Origin: an uncultured Treponema sp.
GTDB lineage: Bacteria > Spirochaetota > Spirochaetia > Treponematales > Treponemataceae
Direction: 5' to 3'
Length of the DNA: 64,000 nucleotides
NCBI GenBank assembly: GCA_947166355.1
Contig: CAMVDX010000014.1
Coordinates: 1 to 64,000, forward strand
Every line of letters begins with the position of its first letter. Position 1 is the stretch's first letter. This document shows positions 48,304-58,259 of this stretch, in pieces. The translations under genes were made by a program, and so were the position numbers. The notes under the pieces are model-generated. The model was not told the origin of the DNA. It made no database searches and saw only the letters and a list, made by a program, of their open reading frames with translations.

Positions 48304-49320
48304 ATGGTGAGTATGGTGGGAACTAACCGAGGTTCAGCCCAAGGCGAATTAAAGTGTCACCGTTGTGCAGTCTGTGACGGTTACGGATGTCCTGGAATGT
48401 TGCCGGGGCTCGGCGGCGTTTTTGAGGGTAAAAATTTTCAACTTAATTGCGAGGGCTGGCATGAGCTGTTTGAACAGGTTCAGGCTCACGGGGAAGGCGA
48501 AAGAATCCGCAGGCTTTCTGTAAGGCCGGAGCAGCTTCGTTGTGGTCCGGTTACCGGCGCTGTTGAAAATATTGGTTATGCAAAAGAGTCAGATTTTTAT
48601 TTGCCATATCTTAGGAATGCGGCAGAGGCTGGCTTTGGACTTTGTGTAGGTGATGGCTGCCCTGATGAAAAACTCAAGCTTGGTGCTGCGGCAGTAAAAG
48701 AGTTGGCTGAAAATCTGGTGGCTGGGTCTGACACGGTGCTTGAACCTAACGCGGTAGTTGTACCTAACGCGGTGGTTGAGCCTGTCGAAAACACCACAGA
48801 CTCTCTTAGTGTAAAAGCCGCTTTTTTTCTAAAACCTTATCCTCAGGAAAAACTTTTTGAACGCGCTGAATGGGTGCGTCCTTTTGCAAGTCATATCGGA
48901 ATTGATATTGATTCCTATAATATTGTTACAATGCGAAATCTTGTAAACCTGGAGCGTAAGACTGCGGCCCAGCTGCAGGAGTTCCGCGCTCATACCAAAC
49001 TACCGTTCGTTATTAAAGGTGTCTTTACTGATGATGATTTGGAACTGGTTCGCCAGGTTCGTCCGGATGTAGTTTACATCTCTAACCACGGCGGTCGTGT
49101 AGAAACCAGAATAGGCAGTACAGCTAAGTTTCTTGCTGAGCATGCTGGCGAACTCAAACAGTATTGTAAAGAAATCTGGGTAGACGGTGGAATCCGCACA
49201 AAGCAGGATATTCAAACTGCTCTTTATTTTGGTGCTGATCAGGTAATTATGGCCCGGCCGTTAATAAGGGCAACCTTCGACGATCATTACGCCGAAACGG
49301 TCCGTGAACTCTTAAAATAG
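48304..49320 (+). CDS. FMN-dependent alpha-hydroxy-acid dehydrogenase-like protein with N-terminal Cys cluster
   Basis: KCHRCAVCDGYGCPG; LPFVIKGVFTDDDLELVRQVRPDVVYISNHGGR; IWVDGGIRTKQDIQTALYFGADQVIMARPLI. Confidence 0.82.
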   Translation: MVSMVGTNRGSAQGELKCHRCAVCDGYGCPGMLPGLGGVFEGKNFQLNCEGWHELFEQVQAHGEGERIRRLSVRPEQLRCGPVTGAVENIGYAKESDFYLPYLRNAAEAGFGLCVGDGCPDEKLKLGAAAVKELAENLVAGSDTVLEPNAVVVPNAVVEPVENTTDSLSVKAAFFLKPYPQEKLFERAEWVRPFASHIGIDIDSYNIVTMRNLVNLERKTAAQLQEFRAHTKLPFVIKGVFTDDDLELVRQVRPDVVYISNHGGRVETRIGSTAKFLAEHAGELKQYCKEIWVDGGIRTKQDIQTALYFGADQVIMARPLIRATFDDHYAETVRELLK

Positions 49321-49455
49321 ATTGCTTCGTCGCAAAGCTCCTCGCAATGACGCGGCTTTTCGTCATTGCGAGTGAAACGGTAGAAGAATTGTTGTCATGC
49401 TGAACTTGTTTCAGCATCTGTAACAAAGACCCCGAAACAAGTTCGGGGTGACAGA
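49318..49455. repeat. Adjacent copies of dispersed palindromic families A and B
   Basis: gattgcttcgtcgcaaagctcctcgcaatgacg...; tgtcatgctgaacttgtttcagcatct...ccccgaaacaagttcggggtgaca. Confidence 0.87.
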
Positions 49456-49459
49456 AAAT

Positions 49460-50236
49460 TTAAAACTTTACCTCATAGCCGCCGTAAGTAGCCAGCAGCT
49501 GAATTCTATCTTCAACCCCAATAACAAGAAAAATCTGATGCATGCGGTTTTTTAGAGTTCCAATAGTTATGCCAGAGTCTCTGGCAATTTCCTCGTATTT
49601 TTTTTCTTCAATAATATCACGAAGCCATTCTTTGTCTCTAAGAGTAAGCTCAGGATACTGAGAAAGATCAAGAATGCGGGCAGTCTTGCTTTCATAAATA
49701 ATCTTCAAGAAATTAACAGTAAAGAAAATTGCAGCAAGGAATGTAAGTCCGTAACCAAGAGTAATCACTAGGGAGTTAATGAAACAGAGAAGACCAAATC
49801 TCAAACTAAGACTTAAGAGTCCCAGAAAGAGCAGGAGAGTTATGTAAGTCTTTATATGACAGTGTTTTTGATAAAAACCTCTGTAGAGAAGACAAGAAAC
49901 TCCAAGTATATAAAGCAAAAGCCCAATAGGATTATCAACAACTGTTTCTACTGCAATAATTTTAAATGAATAGATAAAGGCAACAAGAGAAAACAATTCA
50001 AATTTTTGTGGAATGAAAAGTAAAATTATAAAGATGAAAAAGCTGGAAGCATCAATTATTGTAAGACACAAATCTGAATTAAAAAAATCAGCAATAGTAT
50101 TAATTTTTGGAATGCCCAGATTGTAATCACTTCTTAAAAAAAGTCTGATGACGCAAAGAACTTCAACGACAATTCCTAAAATACAGAAAAACCTTATTAA
50201 ACTTTTTTGTGATCTTGAATAATCTTTTTTGTTCAT
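49460..50236 (-). CDS. Membrane protein with C-terminal LuxR-type HTH
   Basis: Multiple TMs; LTLRDKEWLRDIIEEKKYEEIARDSGITIGTLKNRMHQIFLVIGVEDRIQL. Confidence 0.72.
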   Translation of the reverse strand: MNKKDYSRSQKSLIRFFCILGIVVEVLCVIRLFLRSDYNLGIPKINTIADFFNSDLCLTIIDASSFFIFIILLFIPQKFELFSLVAFIYSFKIIAVETVVDNPIGLLLYILGVSCLLYRGFYQKHCHIKTYITLLLFLGLLSLSLRFGLLCFINSLVITLGYGLTFLAAIFFTVNFLKIIYESKTARILDLSQYPELTLRDKEWLRDIIEEKKYEEIARDSGITIGTLKNRMHQIFLVIGVEDRIQLLATYGGYEVKF

Positions 50237-50305
50237 ATTTTTAATTGTTCCTTATTTTTATATTTATAATCATATCGTAAAAATGAAAAAAATTCAAAAA
50301 AAATG

Positions 50306-50334
50306 TTGACAAGTCTATTGTATCACTGTATTAT
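50306..50334 (+). promoter_or_regulatory. Sigma-70-type promoter TTGACA-17bp-TATTAT
   Basis: TTGACA 50306-50311; 17-bp spacer; TATTAT 50329-50334; upstream of GntR gene. Confidence 0.8.
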
Positions 50335-50402
50335 GTACTTAATACAACAGTACACGCGCAGTACGAAAAAATTTGCCTTTACAGGCATTATTAGGAGTCG
50401 AA

Positions 50403-50756
50403 ATGGAATATCAGTTTACAAATGATAAACCGATTTATCTTCAGCTGATTGACTATTTTAAGGCACAGATTATTTCCGGGGAGCTGCCGGAAGGAAGCCG
50501 CCTTGATTCAGTCAGAGACCTGGCGGTCAAAGCTCAGGTAAATCCGAACACCATGCAGAAGGCTCTTTCCGAATTGGAAAGAATGGGGTTGGTTCGTACT
50601 GAAAGAACTTCAGGACGATTTATTACAGACGATAAGGACATGATCAGAAATATGAAAAAAGAAGTTGCTGCAACAGAAATTGCTGCTTTTCTTGAGCGCA
50701 TGAAGGCGCTTGGTTTTGATAAAGATGAAGTTATCAAAATTATCGAGGAAGAATAG
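50403..50756 (+). CDS. GntR-family (YtrA-type) regulator
   Basis: KPIYLQLIDYFKAQIISGELPEGSRLDSVRDLAVKAQVNPNTMQKALSELERMGLVRTERTSGRFI. Confidence 0.92.
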   Translation: MEYQFTNDKPIYLQLIDYFKAQIISGELPEGSRLDSVRDLAVKAQVNPNTMQKALSELERMGLVRTERTSGRFITDDKDMIRNMKKEVAATEIAAFLERMKALGFDKDEVIKIIEEE

Positions 50757-50762
50757 GGGAAG

Positions 50763-51464
50763 ATGATGAATACAGTTTTGGAATGCAAAAATCTTAGAAA
50801 GCAATACGGCAAAAAAATTGCTTTGAAAAATATTGATCTTCAGATTCCGGCAGGTTCGATTGTCGGACTTCTTGGACCAAATGGTAGTGGAAAGACAACT
50901 CTGCTCAAGCTTGCAGCAGGACTTCTTACACCTTCAAGTGGAGAAATTCAGGCTTGTGGTTTTAAGCCTGGCGTTGAATCAAAGGCGCTTGTAGCTTATC
51001 AGCCGGATAAGGTTTACCTCAACGATTGGATGAATGTAGAACAGCTTATCAAAATGATGATGGATTTCTATCCAAACTTTAACAAGGATAAAGCTTACGA
51101 CATGCTTAAACGTTTGAACATTGAGCCAGATCAGAAGCTTAAGACAATGTCTAAGGGAACAAAAGAAAAGGTTCAGTTGATTCTTACAATGAGCCGTGAC
51201 GTAAACCTTTACATCCTTGATGAGCCGATTGGTGGTGTAGACCCTGCAGCCCGCGATTATATTTTGAACACAATCATCAACAACTATAAGGAAGATGCAA
51301 CTGTAATTATTTCTACTCACCTTATTAATGATGTTGAGTCGGTTTTAAATCACATAATCTTTTTGAAGGAAGGTGCAGTGGTTCGCCAGGGAGATGTGGA
51401 TGACATCCGCCAGGAAACCGGAATGTCTATTGACGCTTTGTTTAGAGAGGAGTTCAAGTGCTAA
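50763..51464 (+). CDS. ABC transporter ATP-binding protein
   Basis: GLLGPNGSGKTTLLKL; MSKGTKEKVQL; LYILDEPIGGVDP. Confidence 0.95.
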   Translation: MMNTVLECKNLRKQYGKKIALKNIDLQIPAGSIVGLLGPNGSGKTTLLKLAAGLLTPSSGEIQACGFKPGVESKALVAYQPDKVYLNDWMNVEQLIKMMMDFYPNFNKDKAYDMLKRLNIEPDQKLKTMSKGTKEKVQLILTMSRDVNLYILDEPIGGVDPAARDYILNTIINNYKEDATVIISTHLINDVESVLNHIIFLKEGAVVRQGDVDDIRQETGMSIDALFREEFKC

Positions 51465-52294
51465 CTATGGAAAATACAAATAAGAAATTCAGAAATCCCT
51501 TCCCTGCTATTGGAAAGGTTTTTAAGTATGAGATGATTTCGGGAGCAAGAATTATTCTTCCGATGTATGCAGTTCTGCTTGTGCTTTCGTTGATTATTGG
51601 TGTATTTGCATTGAATAACAATCTTGAGGTTGATCAGGGAGAAGGCTTTGTAAATGCAGTAAAAGTTATCATCATGGTTCTTGATTCTATACTTTCTGTA
51701 GTTACATTTGTAATTGTGCTTTGCATAATTGAACGCCGTTTCAAAAAAACGATGCTTGGTGATGAAGCTTATCTGAATCTTACACTTCCTGTTTCTGTGG
51801 GTGAGCATCTTTGGGGACGCTATCTTGCTAATATAGTTTGGGCAGTATCCTATGGAATTACAATGTTACTTTCTGTGCTTTTAATTTTTATTCGTGTTTG
51901 GAATGAAATAACTTTCGAAGGATTCTTTGGTGATATTGCAAACATATTGACAGATTTTTATCAGACGAACGGATATAGTTTACCAGCTGTAATCATTATG
52001 CTTATTCTGAATGCTTTAGTTTTCTTCATGATGATCAGCGTGTTTAGTTATATGACAGAAAGCATTATTCAGATAATTGGAAAACACAAGACACTTTTTT
52101 CAATCTTGATTTTTGCAGTAATCTTCTTCCTGTTTACAAATCTGCTTCAGGTTTTTGTAACAGATTTTATTGATAGCCACTCATTTTTTAAGGTAAGCTA
52201 CTTGTGGTCTCCACTTTTGTACAATCTGGCATGGACAGTTTTGTTCTCAATTGTTACAAGATTGATTCTGACCTTCAAGCTGAATCTTGAGTAG
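51458..52294 (+). CDS. ABC transporter permease
   Basis: About six TMs, overlaps ATPase gene. Confidence 0.82.
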   Translation: MLTMENTNKKFRNPFPAIGKVFKYEMISGARIILPMYAVLLVLSLIIGVFALNNNLEVDQGEGFVNAVKVIIMVLDSILSVVTFVIVLCIIERRFKKTMLGDEAYLNLTLPVSVGEHLWGRYLANIVWAVSYGITMLLSVLLIFIRVWNEITFEGFFGDIANILTDFYQTNGYSLPAVIIMLILNALVFFMMISVFSYMTESIIQIIGKHKTLFSILIFAVIFFLFTNLLQVFVTDFIDSHSFFKVSYLWSPLLYNLAWTVLFSIVTRLILTFKLNLE

Positions 52295-52332
52295 GTAGAT
52301 TGCGGCTTGATAATATATCATCAAGCCGCAAA

Positions 52333-52376
52333 ACGAATGAGTCAAGGCTTTAAGCGAAAGCGCGCCTTGACCATTC
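52333..52376. repeat. Long imperfect palindrome (possible terminator)
   Basis: cgaatgagtcaaggctttaagcgaaagcgcgccttgaccattcg, immediately after the ABC operon. Confidence 0.65.
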
Positions 52377-52631
52377 GTATTGCCACGTCGCTGCGCTCCT
52401 CGCAATGACGCAACAAACTCCGTCATTGCGAGCACGAAGGCGGGCCAAAAAGTATTGTCATGCTGAACTTGTTTCAGCATCTTCTAGAAAAGATTCCGAA
52501 ACAAGTTCGGAATGACGAATTGTTAATAATACGCAATAGCGTACCGCCCGCATTCTTCAAAGCCAATTTTCTGGTAGAGACTGAATGCGGGCCAACAACG
52601 TCATTGCGAGCACGAAGTGCGAAGCAATCCA

Positions 52632-53753
52632 TTAATAATAGGCAATACTATACTGCCCGCATTCTTTAAAGCCGATTTTCTGGTAGAGACTGAATGCGGG
52701 CTTATTTTTTTCCTTTACAAAAAGAACAGGCTGCTTGCCTGAGCGAAGGGCGCGGTTAGAGAGGGCTGTTACAAGGGCTGCAGCGTAGCCGTTGCGGCGA
52801 TAGAGCGGGTGAGTGTAAACGCCGCCAATCTGCACTTTGTTAATTCCTATTGCGTTGGTGTTAGCCTTAGCTACTATGTCGCCGTCCACAGTCAGGGCAA
52901 AGCAGAGCTGATTTTTTAAGATTTGCCTCAGGCTGATATCCACTTCGGCGTCGGTAATCTGGCGGCCGGGAACGGCAACCTCTTCTTTCATGTAATCTTT
53001 TTGAAGTGGGTGCAGAATTTCCATATCGTGTTCTGTACAGCGGATTATTTCGTCGCCGCCAGAAAGTGCAGGAGCGGTGGTTGAGTAGTCCGAAGGACGT
53101 ATCGAAACCACATTTGACACAGGTGGTTTCGATACACCAGCTTCGCTGGCACTCAACCACCGAAGCATCTTATAATCATAAACCTGTGCCGGGTGGTTGA
53201 GTAGTCCGGAGGACGTACGGTCCCTGAGCCCAGTCGAAGGGTCGAAACCACATCTTACTGAATTGCATACTTCAATCAAAAAGTCTGTCGCTTTTTTTTC
53301 CCCGCTTATACAGCGAATCTGCTTTTTTATGAGATAGTGCAGATTTTCAGAAAGTTCATCTGCATCAATCAAATCAGGATTAGGAATGCAGTGGTAAATT
53401 GTTGAATCAAGATTAAGAATACCGAGAATGCCGGTGGTTTCGATACAGCCGCTGCGCGGCCACTCAACCACCGGAGAATTCGTGCTGGTGTCGGTGGTTG
53501 AGTAGTCCGAAGGACGTATCGAAACCTTATCAGATTGAGAATCCGTTAAAAAACGAGCCGAAAGGGTCGTTTTAGGATTATCCTCTTGATTCTGTTCCTC
53601 AACCACCGGCTTTTCAGAACTCGTAATAAAAATCAGCTTGTCAGTTTTACGCCGCACAAGAGATGCCAGCGAAACACAGGTCTCTTCGTGCGGAATTACA
53701 AACTGTTCTGCCAGAGAAAAATCCTCCGGCGTCTCAACAGGAATTAAAGTCAC
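52632..53753 (-). CDS. GNAT-family N-acetyltransferase with in-frame palindromic repeat insertions
   Basis: C-terminal GNAT core VQIGGVYTHPLYRRNGYAAALVTALSNRALRSGKQPVLFVKEKNKPAFSLYQKIGF; inserted VVEWPRSGCIETT / SIRPSDYSTT / LSASEAGVSKPP. Confidence 0.83.
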   Translation of the reverse strand: MTLIPVETPEDFSLAEQFVIPHEETCVSLASLVRRKTDKLIFITSSEKPVVEEQNQEDNPKTTLSARFLTDSQSDKVSIRPSDYSTTDTSTNSPVVEWPRSGCIETTGILGILNLDSTIYHCIPNPDLIDADELSENLHYLIKKQIRCISGEKKATDFLIEVCNSVRCGFDPSTGLRDRTSSGLLNHPAQVYDYKMLRWLSASEAGVSKPPVSNVVSIRPSDYSTTAPALSGGDEIIRCTEHDMEILHPLQKDYMKEEVAVPGRQITDAEVDISLRQILKNQLCFALTVDGDIVAKANTNAIGINKVQIGGVYTHPLYRRNGYAAALVTALSNRALRSGKQPVLFVKEKNKPAFSLYQKIGFKECGQYSIAYY

Positions 53754-54085
53754 TTAATATGCTCCATAGTTCCATCTGGATGAATAACAGTATGCGACCC
53801 GTCTTCATGGGTTGTAGAAAGAGATGAACAGCTTACAAAAATTGAAGAGAAGCAAATTATCAATAATAAAAGTATTTTCATAAGTAATTATAAATAATAT
53901 ACAGCGTATTAAGAATAAAGAAAATAATTTTTATTTTTTTCTACCCTCCGGAGAATAAACACAATTTTTGAACAATACGACTTTTTATGATTAATAAATG
54001 ACCTTAATGTGACCTATTATTACTTGAAAAGATTGAATATGGATGTATTATAAAAGTGTAATATTTTAAAAATGAGGGTTTATAA

Positions 54086-54412
54086 ATGAACATCTTACTG
54101 CTAAATGTCATAGTTCGAACGATTCCGAAGATTGATGCAAACAACTTTGAAGATAGCCGGCTTATTGTAAAGCCTAGGAAAAAGTGGTTAGAAGATTTTG
54201 TCAATGATATCTTGATTTTTGTATGTTCGCTTATTGCAGTTGTACTGACAGACAAACTTCCAATTCCATATATTGGAACTTTTTTCTTTATCGGAGGGTT
54301 TTATGGAATTTTTCATGGATTAATTTTTGGTATTCGAGCCTTCCTGATTTACAAAGCCTATTATCAAATTTTTAATGAAGATGATATAAAAAAATTAGAG
54401 GAAATAAGATGA
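54086..54412 (+). CDS. Hypothetical protein with TM segments
   Basis: FVCSLIAVVLTDKLPIPYIGTFFFIGGFYGIFHGLIFGI; overlaps next gene. Confidence 0.55.
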   Translation: MNILLLNVIVRTIPKIDANNFEDSRLIVKPRKKWLEDFVNDILIFVCSLIAVVLTDKLPIPYIGTFFFIGGFYGIFHGLIFGIRAFLIYKAYYQIFNEDDIKKLEEIR

Positions 54413-55800
54413 AAAATACTTATGTAAAAATGTATCTTCTGGCATTGTGTTTATTGGTAGGGAGCTTTTTTATTTCTTGTTCAAAGCAGATTTCTACGGC
54501 ACCAATAGAAAAGGATTGCGAATATTTAAAAACTCTTCTTCCAGAGGCTTCTATTGATTTTAGTACTGCTGTAGATGAAGGGTTGAATGTTGATTCCTTT
54601 ATAAATGAAGTAAAGAAGAATTACGTTTTTTATGTAGAAAGAAATCAGAAAAATAAATTTGAAGATTCCGATGAAAATGGAATTTATAACGGCGCTTTCG
54701 TCGGAGCCATAACTTATGCATTGCAGGATGCACTCAAAAAGAAAAATACCCATATGACAATAAAAGGCAAAGATGCATACCTTGCTCATGCTTACGTAAA
54801 CAGAGTGTATGTTTCAGATATTTATTTTGAAAAACTTGATGAAGATTTTAATGTTAGTAACGACTTACAGAATGGTATTTCAAAAGGTATGAAATATACA
54901 GGTGAGAAAAAGAATGTTGTTCAGGAATATGCAGATGGTAAACTGTTCTATAGATATATAGTTTTTTCAGAAGATTTGTCTTTAGATACGGCAGAAATCA
55001 GTTTGGATGGAAATAATATAAAAATTCCGGTAAGACGGGCTGAGTTATCTTCGAGAGAAGGAAAGGATTTGTGGTATGAAGAGAAGGACGATAAGTTTTA
55101 CATAATTGCAAAGACCTTTTATCCGCATTTAGAAAAAAATATAGAAGATTATGAAAGAACACTAAGCGAGATTTGTGAAAAAATTAATGACTACCAGGAA
55201 GTTGTTTTTGATTTGCGTGATAATAATGGAGGCTATATAGAATACTTCCTCCCGATTCTTGCAAGTATGATATTTGGAAAAATAGATCTTGAAGAAGATG
55301 AAAGAGTAGATTTCTTAAATGCAGATTTACATATAGGAGAGCGACAGCTGATGACTGAAACTGTAAAAAACAGCTATCTCTTAGATGGGCAGAATGTTTC
55401 AGATTTTTATTTTGCAAATAAAGGAAAAAGATATTTTATTACAGAGAATATGAAAGAAAAATCAGATATAAAAGCAAATGTGTTTCAGGGAAAAATTTTT
55501 GTAGTAATGAATACTTATACGGTATCAGCGGCTGAAGGTTTTATTTGTCTGTTAAAAAAATATTTCCCAAATCAGGTAATTTTACTTGGTGAAAAAAGCG
55601 GAGGAATGGCAGATTTTTCCGGGGTTTTTCTTTATTTATTACCGGATTCAAAAATACGTTTAAGCCTTTGCTGTGCTGATTGTACTGAATCATCCATATT
55701 AAATCCTCAATATGGATGGCGAGGTGATACAGAAGGATTCTATCCTGATTACTGGATTTTCTCGGAAAGTGACATAGACGGATTCGTGAAATCATATTGA
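54409..55800 (+). CDS. S41-family (tail-specific protease-like) lipoprotein
   Basis: Lipobox-like FISCSK; VVFDLRDNNGGYIEYF; VVMNTYTVSAAEGFICLLK; GEKSGGMADF. Confidence 0.82.
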   Translation: MKNTYVKMYLLALCLLVGSFFISCSKQISTAPIEKDCEYLKTLLPEASIDFSTAVDEGLNVDSFINEVKKNYVFYVERNQKNKFEDSDENGIYNGAFVGAITYALQDALKKKNTHMTIKGKDAYLAHAYVNRVYVSDIYFEKLDEDFNVSNDLQNGISKGMKYTGEKKNVVQEYADGKLFYRYIVFSEDLSLDTAEISLDGNNIKIPVRRAELSSREGKDLWYEEKDDKFYIIAKTFYPHLEKNIEDYERTLSEICEKINDYQEVVFDLRDNNGGYIEYFLPILASMIFGKIDLEEDERVDFLNADLHIGERQLMTETVKNSYLLDGQNVSDFYFANKGKRYFITENMKEKSDIKANVFQGKIFVVMNTYTVSAAEGFICLLKKYFPNQVILLGEKSGGMADFSGVFLYLLPDSKIRLSLCCADCTESSILNPQYGWRGDTEGFYPDYWIFSESDIDGFVKSY

Positions 55801-55809
55801 ATGACAACG

Positions 55810-55970
55810 CCTCCGTCATTGTCGGGCGTAATTTCCCATGTCATTGCCCGGCTTGACCGGGCAATCTTCCGTCCTAAAGACCTCCGGGTCAAGCCCGAAG
55901 GTGACACCCACATCATTGCGAGGCCCCCGAGCGTAGCGTGGGGGGACGAAGAAATCTATATTAATTCCTG
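55810..55970. repeat. Dispersed palindromic repeats (families A/B-like)
   Basis: ccgtcattgtcgggcg...ttgcccggcttgaccgggcaatc; cattgcgaggcccccgagcgtagcgtggggggacgaag. Confidence 0.75.
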
Positions 55971-57322
55971 AACGAATGAATTGGCGCCGGGATTCTTCCG
56001 CCGCGGTTGATAAAGTCTGCACAACCGAACTTGCTTACAGGCATTACAGGGCAGCCGCCGAGAAGTCCGCCGAACTCAACCCATTCGCCGGCCTTTTTGC
56101 CAGGTGCCGGAATAAGGCGGCAGGCAGTTGTTTTATTGTTTACCATACCGATTGCAAACTCATCAGCGAGAATACCCGAAATTGTAGTAGCAGGAGTATC
56201 ACCAGGAATTGCAATCATATCAAGACCTACAGAGCAGACTGTAGTCATTGCTTCAAGCTTTTCAAGGCAGATGGAACCATTCTTTGCGGCTTCAATCATA
56301 CCTTCGTCTTCAGAAACCGGAATAAAGGCACCGCTCAAACCTCCAACGTTTGTGGAAGCCATAACGCCGCCCTTCTTTACCATATCAGTAAGCATAGCCA
56401 GGGCAGCTGTTGTTCCCGGAGCGCCACAGCCTTCAAGACCAATTTCCTCGAGGATGCGGGCAACAGAGTCGCCAACAGCAGGAGTAGGAGCGAGTGACAA
56501 ATCAAGAATACCAAACTGAACGCCAAGACGCTTTGCGGCCTCACTACCCACAAGCTGACCCATGCGGGTAATCTTAAAGGCCATCTTTTTGATTCCGTCT
56601 GCAAGCACGTTGATTGGCTGACCTTTATATTCCTTTGCTGCCGCAAGAATTACACCAGGGCCGGATACGCCAACGTTGATTACACAATCAGCTTCTCCAG
56701 GGCCGTGGAAGGCACCTGCCATGAATGGGTTGTCTTCCGGAGCGTTACAGAAAACTACAAGCTTTGCGCAGCCGTTTACTTCGCAATCACGTGAAACTTC
56801 GGCAGTTTTTACGATTGTCTCACCCATCAGCTTGACTGCGTCCATGTTGATTCCGGATTTAGTTGAGCCCACATTTACCGAAGAGCAAACAAAATCAGTT
56901 GTAGCCAAAGCTTCGGGAATTGAGTCAATTAAAATGCGGTCTGCAGGAGTAATTCCCTTTTGAACGAGAGCAGAAAAACCGCCTATAAAGTTTACGCCGA
57001 GCTCGTGAGCACAGCGGTCGAGTGTCTTGATATATGGAACATAGTTTTTAGCTTCACTTGCGCCGGCAACGAGGGCAATCGGAGTTACGGAAATACGCTT
57101 GTTGATAATTGGTACTCCGAATTCCTTTTCAATATCCTGACCAGTCTGAACAAGCTTGCCGGCTTTCTTCATAATCTTATCGTAGATTTTGTCGCAGGCA
57201 CGCTTACTATCTGAATCAGCGCAATCTAAAAGTGAAATACCCATTGTAATGCAGCGGATATCCAGCTTCTGGCGCATAAACATATTTACAGTTTCCTGAA
57301 TTTCTACTGGTGAAAAAATCAT
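55961..57322 (-). CDS. PFL family protein (UPF0210)
   Basis: [29 protein letters not shown]...[26 protein letters not shown]...[11 protein letters not shown]. Confidence 0.88.
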   Translation of the reverse strand: MIFSPVEIQETVNMFMRQKLDIRCITMGISLLDCADSDSKRACDKIYDKIMKKAGKLVQTGQDIEKEFGVPIINKRISVTPIALVAGASEAKNYVPYIKTLDRCAHELGVNFIGGFSALVQKGITPADRILIDSIPEALATTDFVCSSVNVGSTKSGINMDAVKLMGETIVKTAEVSRDCEVNGCAKLVVFCNAPEDNPFMAGAFHGPGEADCVINVGVSGPGVILAAAKEYKGQPINVLADGIKKMAFKITRMGQLVGSEAAKRLGVQFGILDLSLAPTPAVGDSVARILEEIGLEGCGAPGTTAALAMLTDMVKKGGVMASTNVGGLSGAFIPVSEDEGMIEAAKNGSICLEKLEAMTTVCSVGLDMIAIPGDTPATTISGILADEFAIGMVNNKTTACRLIPAPGKKAGEWVEFGGLLGGCPVMPVSKFGCADFINRGGRIPAPIHSFRN

Positions 57323-57464
57323 AATAAGCTCCTGAGGGAAGGTAATTATTATGTATTTTAATGAAAACTAAGAACGGGGGCAAGGTAGATGGAATATGAA
57401 GGAATATGAAAAAAAACATCACTGCGAGCAAACTCGCGGGGATTTTTCTGGGGTATTAGGGGCA

Positions 57465-57554
57465 GAGACCTTCGCAGCATAGCTGCTCGGAGACTCGCTA
57501 AAAACAGTCCACTGGACTGTTTTTGCCCTGCTGTGCAGGGCCGCTCACTAAGGG
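57465..57554. repeat. Three-hairpin dispersed element, family E
   Basis: ccttcgcagcatagctgctcggagactcgctaaaaacagtccactggactgtttttgccctgctgtgcagggccgctcactaagg; inverted second copy at 62485-62567. Confidence 0.88.
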
Positions 57555-57582
57555 GTCGACTTTCCCCTCCTTGTGTAAAAAT

Positions 57583-58164
57583 CTACGGTCTGTTAGGACG
57601 GCGGGAACTGCGGCGTGGGCGTGAAGGAGTTACGACAACTGTGCGAGGTGGCGTAGTAATTGCATGGAAAACTCCGCCAATTACGGCACCTACAACCAGA
57701 GCGCCAAGAACATCGTCTGCATCAACGGAATCCTCTACAACTACAGTTTCAACTTTTACATCGGTTGGCTTTTCTGCATAGTAGTCCTTTGGAACCTTCT
57801 GCTTTGCCTTGCCTACAACTGTATCATCATAATTGTCTACAAGCTTTGCACTGATGATATAATTCGGGCCATCGGTTTCAATTTTACCGGTACAGATATA
57901 ATCTGCTTCATCTGACTTTGCAACAACTTCCATTACGTCTGAACAGTAAAGTGAAAACTGAACAGATTTTGAAATCTTCCTGCGCTCATTATTTCCTAAA
58001 TCAGAAGTAAAAACTTTTACGGCAACAGTAGCGCCTTCATCATTAAAATCTTTCAAAAGCTTTTCAACAAGAGAATCAAATGGATCTATGCTGGTAGAAT
58101 CGGCAAAAAGAAAGCCGGCAGAAATAGTGAATAAAATCAATAAAATAGAAAGTAATTTTTTCAT
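57583..58164 (-). CDS. Exported hypothetical protein
   Basis: Signal peptide MKKLLSILLILFTISAGFLFA; Arg/Pro-rich tail. Confidence 0.6.
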   Translation of the reverse strand: MKKLLSILLILFTISAGFLFADSTSIDPFDSLVEKLLKDFNDEGATVAVKVFTSDLGNNERRKISKSVQFSLYCSDVMEVVAKSDEADYICTGKIETDGPNYIISAKLVDNYDDTVVGKAKQKVPKDYYAEKPTDVKVETVVVEDSVDADDVLGALVVGAVIGGVFHAITTPPRTVVVTPSRPRRSSRRPNRP

Positions 58165-58259
58165 AATGTTCTCCTGTTTAAGATTGTCGGGTCAAGCCCA
58201 ATAATGACTCTTATGTCATTGTCCGGTTTAACCAGACAATCTATTCATTATTATAACAC

